From the NCBI RefSeq assembly GCF_042657365.1, contig NZ_JBHSKT010000009.1:100773-164772 (forward strand): a stretch of DNA of 64,000 bases, given 5' to 3'. The translations under genes were made by a program, and so were the position numbers. Under the pieces are notes generated by a model that saw nothing but the letters and a program-made list of their open reading frames with translations, was not told the origin of the DNA and made no database searches. Origin of the DNA: Adhaeribacter_A terreus. GTDB taxonomy: Bacteria; Bacteroidota; Bacteroidia; Cytophagales; Hymenobacteraceae. Below, in pieces: positions 60,407 to 64,000 of this stretch. How positions within the stretch are numbered: the stretch's first letter is position 1; every line of letters starts with the position of its first letter.

Positions 60407-60733
60407 AGTATCGGCCTTTCTTTACAGAAAGTAAAGATACACTTTTTTGCTTGGTGGTTAAATTTGTTCGTTGTTTTAAAACGGTAGGGTTTCGGCCGGA
60501 AAAAGTCTGTGTTTACTCTTTTATAGTATACCAGAGAAAAAACGCTATGGATTTCAGCCTGAAAAGTCAGTAATGTCGATGTTTGTTTTTCAGAAAAGAA
60601 GGAAGTAAAACGCTATGGATTCGGACTTTAAAACTAATCACTGATCATTAATCATTATTAATTAGTCATTATTCATTAAATAAAAAACGCTATGCTTTTG
60701 GGCTTAAAAAGTGGCAGTTTGCAGAAATTCAGG
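60407..60733. repeat. 327-base gap with four same-direction 31-bp repeats
   Basis: Copies at 60477-60507, 60537-60568, 60607-60636 and 60683-60713 are spaced 60-76 bases apart. An AT-rich TTAATCATTATTAATTAG stretch lies between the third and fourth, related to sequence at 20880-20900 and 21108-21145. No gene is visible. Confidence 0.8.
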
Positions 60734-61564
60734 TTAGAACTGTAGCATTTCTTTGGCAATAATGCCGCAGCCCATTAAAAGCACAAACCAACCGAAAGCC
60801 GGTTTCAATGTTTGGCCAGGCACGAAAGTAGAAACGTAGGTTCCGGTTAGAATACCGCCAATGGCCAGCGAAGAAAAACCACCCAAAAAGATCCAGTCGA
60901 TATGATGCGTACTGATATCGCCGGTAAAACCGATCAGAGAATTGATCGCAATAATTAAAAGGGAAGTACCAATGGCCGTTTTCATTTCCAGCCCCGCAAA
61001 TAAGATCAGCGCCGGAATGATCAGGAAGCCGCCGCCGGCACCAACTGTTCCGGTTAGTACGCCTAAAATTGCGCCCAGTGCCCAGATAAAACGGTAAGAA
61101 ATAATTTTAGGGTTTGGCAGCGCATGGCCATGCAGGGGTTTTTGGCGGATCATAGCGTAAGAAGCCAGCGTCATAAGCACGGCAAACAATACCATAATAA
61201 AATGCTCTTTATAAATAATAAAGTCAGCATTCTCATAAATAATATCCGGAATAGCTGGCACCAGGAATTTTCGCGTCAGGAAAACCGAAATGAACGAAGG
61301 AATGGAAAAAAGTATCGCCGTTCGGTAATTAATGAGTTTTCGTTTCATGTAAGTGGCCGCGCCAACCAGCGACGTTAAACCAACCACAAAAAGCGAATAC
61401 GAAGTAGAAACAATCGGATTGATGCCGATAAGATAAACCAGTACCGGAACCGTAAGAATAGAGCCCCCGCCACCAACCAGACCCAGCGAAACCCCGATCA
61501 GGATGGCGGCAATATAACCAACCAGGTGAAAGGTGTTGAATTCGGTGAGTAATAGTGTTTGCAT
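60734..61564 (-). CDS. TauE/SafE-family exporter
   Basis: The 276-residue protein has about eight helices and the family glycine motif early on (LVGGGGSILTVPVLVYLIGI), repeated as VGAGGGFLIIPALILFAG in the second half. The family moves sulfite, sulfoacetate or other organosulfonates; the substrate here is unknown. It is monocistronic and divergent from the APC permease by 221 bases. Confidence 0.92.
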   Translation of the reverse strand: MQTLLLTEFNTFHLVGYIAAILIGVSLGLVGGGGSILTVPVLVYLIGINPIVSTSYSLFVVGLTSLVGAATYMKRKLINYRTAILFSIPSFISVFLTRKFLVPAIPDIIYENADFIIYKEHFIMVLFAVLMTLASYAMIRQKPLHGHALPNPKIISYRFIWALGAILGVLTGTVGAGGGFLIIPALILFAGLEMKTAIGTSLLIIAINSLIGFTGDISTHHIDWIFLGGFSSLAIGGILTGTYVSTFVPGQTLKPAFGWFVLLMGCGIIAKEMLQF

Positions 61565-61785
61565 AGCTTCGTAAATATCAGAGGTACTTTATTTCTTTAC
61601 GAGTCTGCAAATTTTATCATCATAATTTATGCCGTTTTAATATAAAAATTACAGTAAAATCTTTCTAATAGTACAAATAAGGGAGCAAATACAAACTTTC
61701 CGGCCTGCTTTATAGTGCAATTGCATAGTAATTTCCTATATTGGCTTTTCAAATACTTAAATCTGTTACTACTTTAACACTTTTT

Positions 61786-63255
61786 ATGGCTAACAATTTA
61801 TTCGCAACCAAGTCTATTGCGAAACTTATGGCAGAGTCGGAGAGTGGTGAGCACGGGCTTCGGCGCACGCTTTCTGCTACAAACCTTACCATGCTCGGGA
61901 TCGGCGCAATTATCGGAGCCGGTATTTTCGTTTTAACCGGTACCGCTGCTGCTAACGCCGCCGGCCCAGCAATTGTAATTTCGTTTATAATTGCCGGTTT
62001 AGGCTGTTTGTTCGCAGGTTTATGCTACGCCGAATTTGCTTCCATGATCCCGATTGCCGGTTCGGCTTATACCTACGGCTACGCAACTTTAGGTGAATTT
62101 ATAGCCTGGATCATTGGCTGGGACTTAATTCTTGAATATTTGTTTGGCGCTGCCACTGTGGCCGTTGGCTGGTCCGGAAATGTGGTCAGCTTATTAAAAT
62201 CGTCGGGCATAACCATTCCGGAATCCATTGCCAGTGCGCCTTTAGCCTACGAAGGTGGCGTATTTTCCAGCACCGGTGCCATGATCAACCTGCCGGCCAT
62301 GCTGCTTATTCTGGCCATGACGGCTTTATTAGTTGTCGGTATTCAGGAATCAGCCCGTTTCAATAACTTTATTGTATTCATAAAGGTAGCCATCGTATTA
62401 CTGGTTATCGGTTTCGGCTTTCAATATGTAAATTCTGCTAACTGGGAACCGTTTATTCCAGCCCGTGAATTATTACCTGATGGCAGCTCCCGCTATGGTT
62501 GGGAAGGTATTGTACGCGGCGCAGCCGTAGTATTTTTCTCTTACATCGGTTTCGATGCTGTAAGTACCGCCGCCCAGGAAGCCAAAAACCCGCAACGCGA
62601 CATGCCGATCGGAATGTTAGCTTCTTTAGGAATCTGTACCTTATTATATGTTGCCATGTCTTTAGTAATGACGGGGCTTACCTCATATAAAAACCTGAAC
62701 GTTCCGGATCCGGTTCTGGTAGCATTATCTGCTGCAGGCCCGGCCCTGAAATGGTTATTCTTCTTCACCGGAATTGGCGCGGTAGCAGGTTTAGCTTCTG
62801 TAGTTTTAGTAATGCTTATGGGCCAGCCCCGCATTTTCTACGCCATGTCCCGCGACGGATTATTGCCACCTGTATTTGGTAAAGTTCACCCTCGTTTCCA
62901 TACCCCGCACATTACTACAATTGTAACCGGTGTAGTTGCAGCAGTAGTTGCCGGTATTTTCCCGATCGGCCTTTTAGGTGAATTAGTAAGCATTGGTACT
63001 TTATTAGCGTTCGTAATTGTGTGCGGTGGTATTTTAATGCTTCGGAAAACCAACCCGGATATTCCACGTCCGTTCAAAACCCCATTCGTACCACTTGTTC
63101 CGATCCTCGGAATTCTGATCTGCGGCTACATGATGGTTAATTTGCCTTTCGATACCTGGCTGCGACTAATCATTTGGATGGCAATCGGAATCGCGATCTA
63201 CTTCTTATATGGCAGAAAGCATAGTAAACTCAGAAAACAAAATGAAGTATTGTAA
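61786..63255 (+). CDS. APC-family amino acid permease
   Basis: ATG 61786 gives 489 residues (an upstream in-frame TTG at 61741 adds 15 and is less likely). Twelve helices begin after LRRTLSATNLTMLGIGAIIGAGIFVLTG, the substrate-site motif of APC transporters. CYAEFASMIPIAGSAYTYGYATLGEFIAWIIGW and GFDAVSTAAQEAKNPQRDMP are typical of the cationic amino acid transporter branch (CAT, YfnA-like). A 31-bp repeat and a terminator follow at 63256-63320. Confidence 0.94.
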   Translation: MANNLFATKSIAKLMAESESGEHGLRRTLSATNLTMLGIGAIIGAGIFVLTGTAAANAAGPAIVISFIIAGLGCLFAGLCYAEFASMIPIAGSAYTYGYATLGEFIAWIIGWDLILEYLFGAATVAVGWSGNVVSLLKSSGITIPESIASAPLAYEGGVFSSTGAMINLPAMLLILAMTALLVVGIQESARFNNFIVFIKVAIVLLVIGFGFQYVNSANWEPFIPARELLPDGSSRYGWEGIVRGAAVVFFSYIGFDAVSTAAQEAKNPQRDMPIGMLASLGICTLLYVAMSLVMTGLTSYKNLNVPDPVLVALSAAGPALKWLFFFTGIGAVAGLASVVLVMLMGQPRIFYAMSRDGLLPPVFGKVHPRFHTPHITTIVTGVVAAVVAGIFPIGLLGELVSIGTLLAFVIVCGGILMLRKTNPDIPRPFKTPFVPLVPILGILICGYMMVNLPFDTWLRLIIWMAIGIAIYFLYGRKHSKLRKQNEVL

Positions 63256-63283
63256 GAATGCTATCGTTTAGAAGATAAAAACT

Positions 63284-63320
63284 AAAAGCCGCTTCCTGGT
63301 TAGGGAAGCGGCTTTTTATT
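63284..63320 (+). terminator. Terminator after the permease
   Basis: AAAAGCCGCTTCC pairs with GGAAGCGGCTTTT around TGGTTAG. Confidence 0.92.
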
Positions 63321-63588
63321 TCTATGAGTAAAACTTAAAAACGCTATCCTTTTGAATGGAAAAAGTAAGGAAAGACAAATATATAAATGAGTCGGATTGA
63401 TTAATAGAAAGCATAATCGGAGCTTTTATAAAGAACACAAGTAAAGCGCTACGGTTTTTGCTCTAAAAACTGCCTTAAACGGGGAGGTCATAAAAAAGTT
63501 TAAAAATATTTTCGGAGCTTAAAGCGTTGCAGGCAATATTGTTACCGGGAAAGCCGGGAGGGTAGGGAAGCAGAAAGGGGAATAGCGG

Positions 63589-63621
63589 TTTGGAAAGCTA
63601 GATAAGACTGGCGTATCTTTG
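63589..63621 (+). promoter_or_regulatory. Rightward promoter 1
   Basis: TTTG at 63589-63592, 21 bases, TATCTTTG at 63614-63621, an exact TAnnTTTG -7 box. Confidence 0.65.
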
Positions 63622-63743
63622 CAGCACCAAAACGGAAAAGGGGCAGCCTGATCCGGGAATTGAAAAGCTTACCGAGCTGGCTTAGAGCAACTTGTAAAAG
63701 AAGCTTCAGGCTGAAAAAAAACTTCAGATTTTTCAGTTTAAAA

Positions 63744-63775
63744 TTTGGAGGTTTTAGAAAAAGTTCTCACCTTTG
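63744..63775 (+). promoter_or_regulatory. Rightward promoter 2
   Basis: TTTGG at 63744, 20 bases after TTTG, CACCTTTG at 63768-63775, followed by CACTCCCAA. It has the same tail as promoter 3. Confidence 0.6.
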
Positions 63776-63878
63776 CACTCCCAAACCGAACGAGGTTTTG
63801 GGGAGGCAAAAAAGGCTTCAGTTGTATTGAAAGCAGGTTTTTACTCTGGAATAATTTTAAAATAAATTCATTTTAAAA

Positions 63879-63910
63879 TTTGGAAGAAAGAAAAAATGCC
63901 TGCATCTTTG
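63879..63910 (+). promoter_or_regulatory. Rightward promoter 3
   Basis: TTTGG at 63879, 20 bases after TTTG, CATCTTTG at 63903-63910, followed by CACTCCCAATCTGAACGA. TTTGCACTCCC after the -7 box is familiar from stable-RNA promoters in Bacteroidota. Confidence 0.6.
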
Positions 63911-64000
63911 CACTCCCAATCTGAACGAAGAAAGGGAAAAGAATTGAAATGCTGAAAAGGTCATCTGGTAACGAAAAGCTGCTAATAATAAAGCGGGATT

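Larger units (their letters stand above)
519..63472. repeat. Dispersed ~31-bp repeat family, about 47 copies (list)
   Basis: The unit reads: left box AAAAACGSTAK, about 12 nt usually containing TTTYRGSC, right box AAAAASTC. Copies on +: 519-550, 2096-2126, 3285-3314, 4983-5013, 6679-6709, 8430-8461, 8861-8890, 8936-8966, 10788-10819, 12742-12772, 19566-19596, 20998-21027, 21070-21099, 22919-22949, 22961-22991, 24350-24380, 24438-24466, 25238-25267, 27817-27847, 28267-28297, 28375-28403, 28461-28490, 33004-33033, 33793-33823, 38524-38553, 39567-39597, 41275-41304, 42656-42687, 42762-42791, 44373-44402, 53897-53927, 54738-54768, 60477-60507, 60537-60568, 60607-60636, 60683-60713, 63256-63283, 63337-63367, 63443-63472. 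Copies on -: 18039-18070, 18174-18203, 32928-32957, 32990-33017, 33951-33981, 35710-35740, 42852-42880, 45460-45490, 46204-46234. Edges are accurate to a few bases. I recognise no named family. Confidence 0.85.
63321..64000. other. 680-base gene-free end with tandem promoters
   Basis: Two 31-bp repeats (63337-63367, 63443-63472) are followed by three promoters reading right. I see no rRNA or tRNA sequence before the edge; the gene served lies beyond 64000. Confidence 0.65.

Noticed and set aside
60477..60713. Repeat run as a CRISPR array
   Set aside because: Units are degenerate, not exactly repeated, spacers are 30-45 bases of AT-rich related sequence, and no cas gene is present.
63321..64000. 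tRNA or rRNA gene at the right end
   Set aside because: No T-loop, anticodon-stem or 16S start sequence is visible before the edge.

Overview
The window reads as chromosomal DNA of a member of the Bacteroidota, most probably Cytophagales and close to the Hymenobacter/Pontibacter/Adhaeribacter group; the genus is inference. Reasons: many proteins end in type IX secretion (T9SS) sorting domains of type A and type B, promoters have the Bacteroidota form TTG-N19-TAnnTTTG, there is a TonB receptor paired with a DUF4249 lipoprotein, permeases carry duplicated MacB/FtsX units, and intergenic regions hold the short GTCATCC-type repeats common in this phylum. No phage, insertion sequence, CRISPR array, tRNA or rRNA gene was seen.

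Layout. 1-484: 3'-truncated carboxypeptidase-regulatory-like protein. 706-2097: lpdA. 2188-17915: a 16-kb array of paralogous secreted proteins (seven large, one small) interrupted by an ECF sigma factor and a membrane-anchored, anti-sigma-like partner. 18457-23942: housekeeping genes (EamA transporter, rarA, sppA, purine nucleoside phosphorylase). 24465-27604: TonB receptor plus DUF4249. 28488-30356: M61 peptidase. 30465-38511: tripartite efflux system with a divergent sigma-54 response regulator and histidine kinase. 38667-44140: assorted single genes (TIMP/MORN-like protein, thioredoxin, lipase-like hydrolase, unknown secreted protein, MFS transporter). 44510-53813: complete mrpABCDEFG Na+/H+ antiporter operon flanked by two tandem-Usp genes, with an SNase and a DUF4385 gene. 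54105-60406: methyltransferase, then sbcD-sbcC followed by a two-gene nucleotidyltransferase unit. 60734-63255: TauE/SafE exporter and APC permease. 63587-63910: three promoters, the last two near-identical, reading off the right edge, probably into a stable-RNA operon.

How the main system may work. Eight sites of the form GGCAAC-N17-(C/T)G(A/T)(C/A) sit upstream of six of the secreted-protein genes and twice upstream of the ECF sigma gene. The sigma gene overlaps a gene whose product has a short cytoplasmic head, one membrane segment, a copy of the Ig-like module found in the secreted paralogs, and a T9SS type B sorting domain. I infer an autoregulated sigma/anti-sigma switch that couples T9SS export to production of its cargo.

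The second unusual feature is a roughly 31-bp dispersed repeat with about 47 copies, almost all intergenic. Many sit directly on a stop codon, in either orientation, and several supply the 5' arm of a terminator. A third is a roughly 240-bp element in three copies with compensatory base changes in two stems, which suggests a structured RNA or cruciform.
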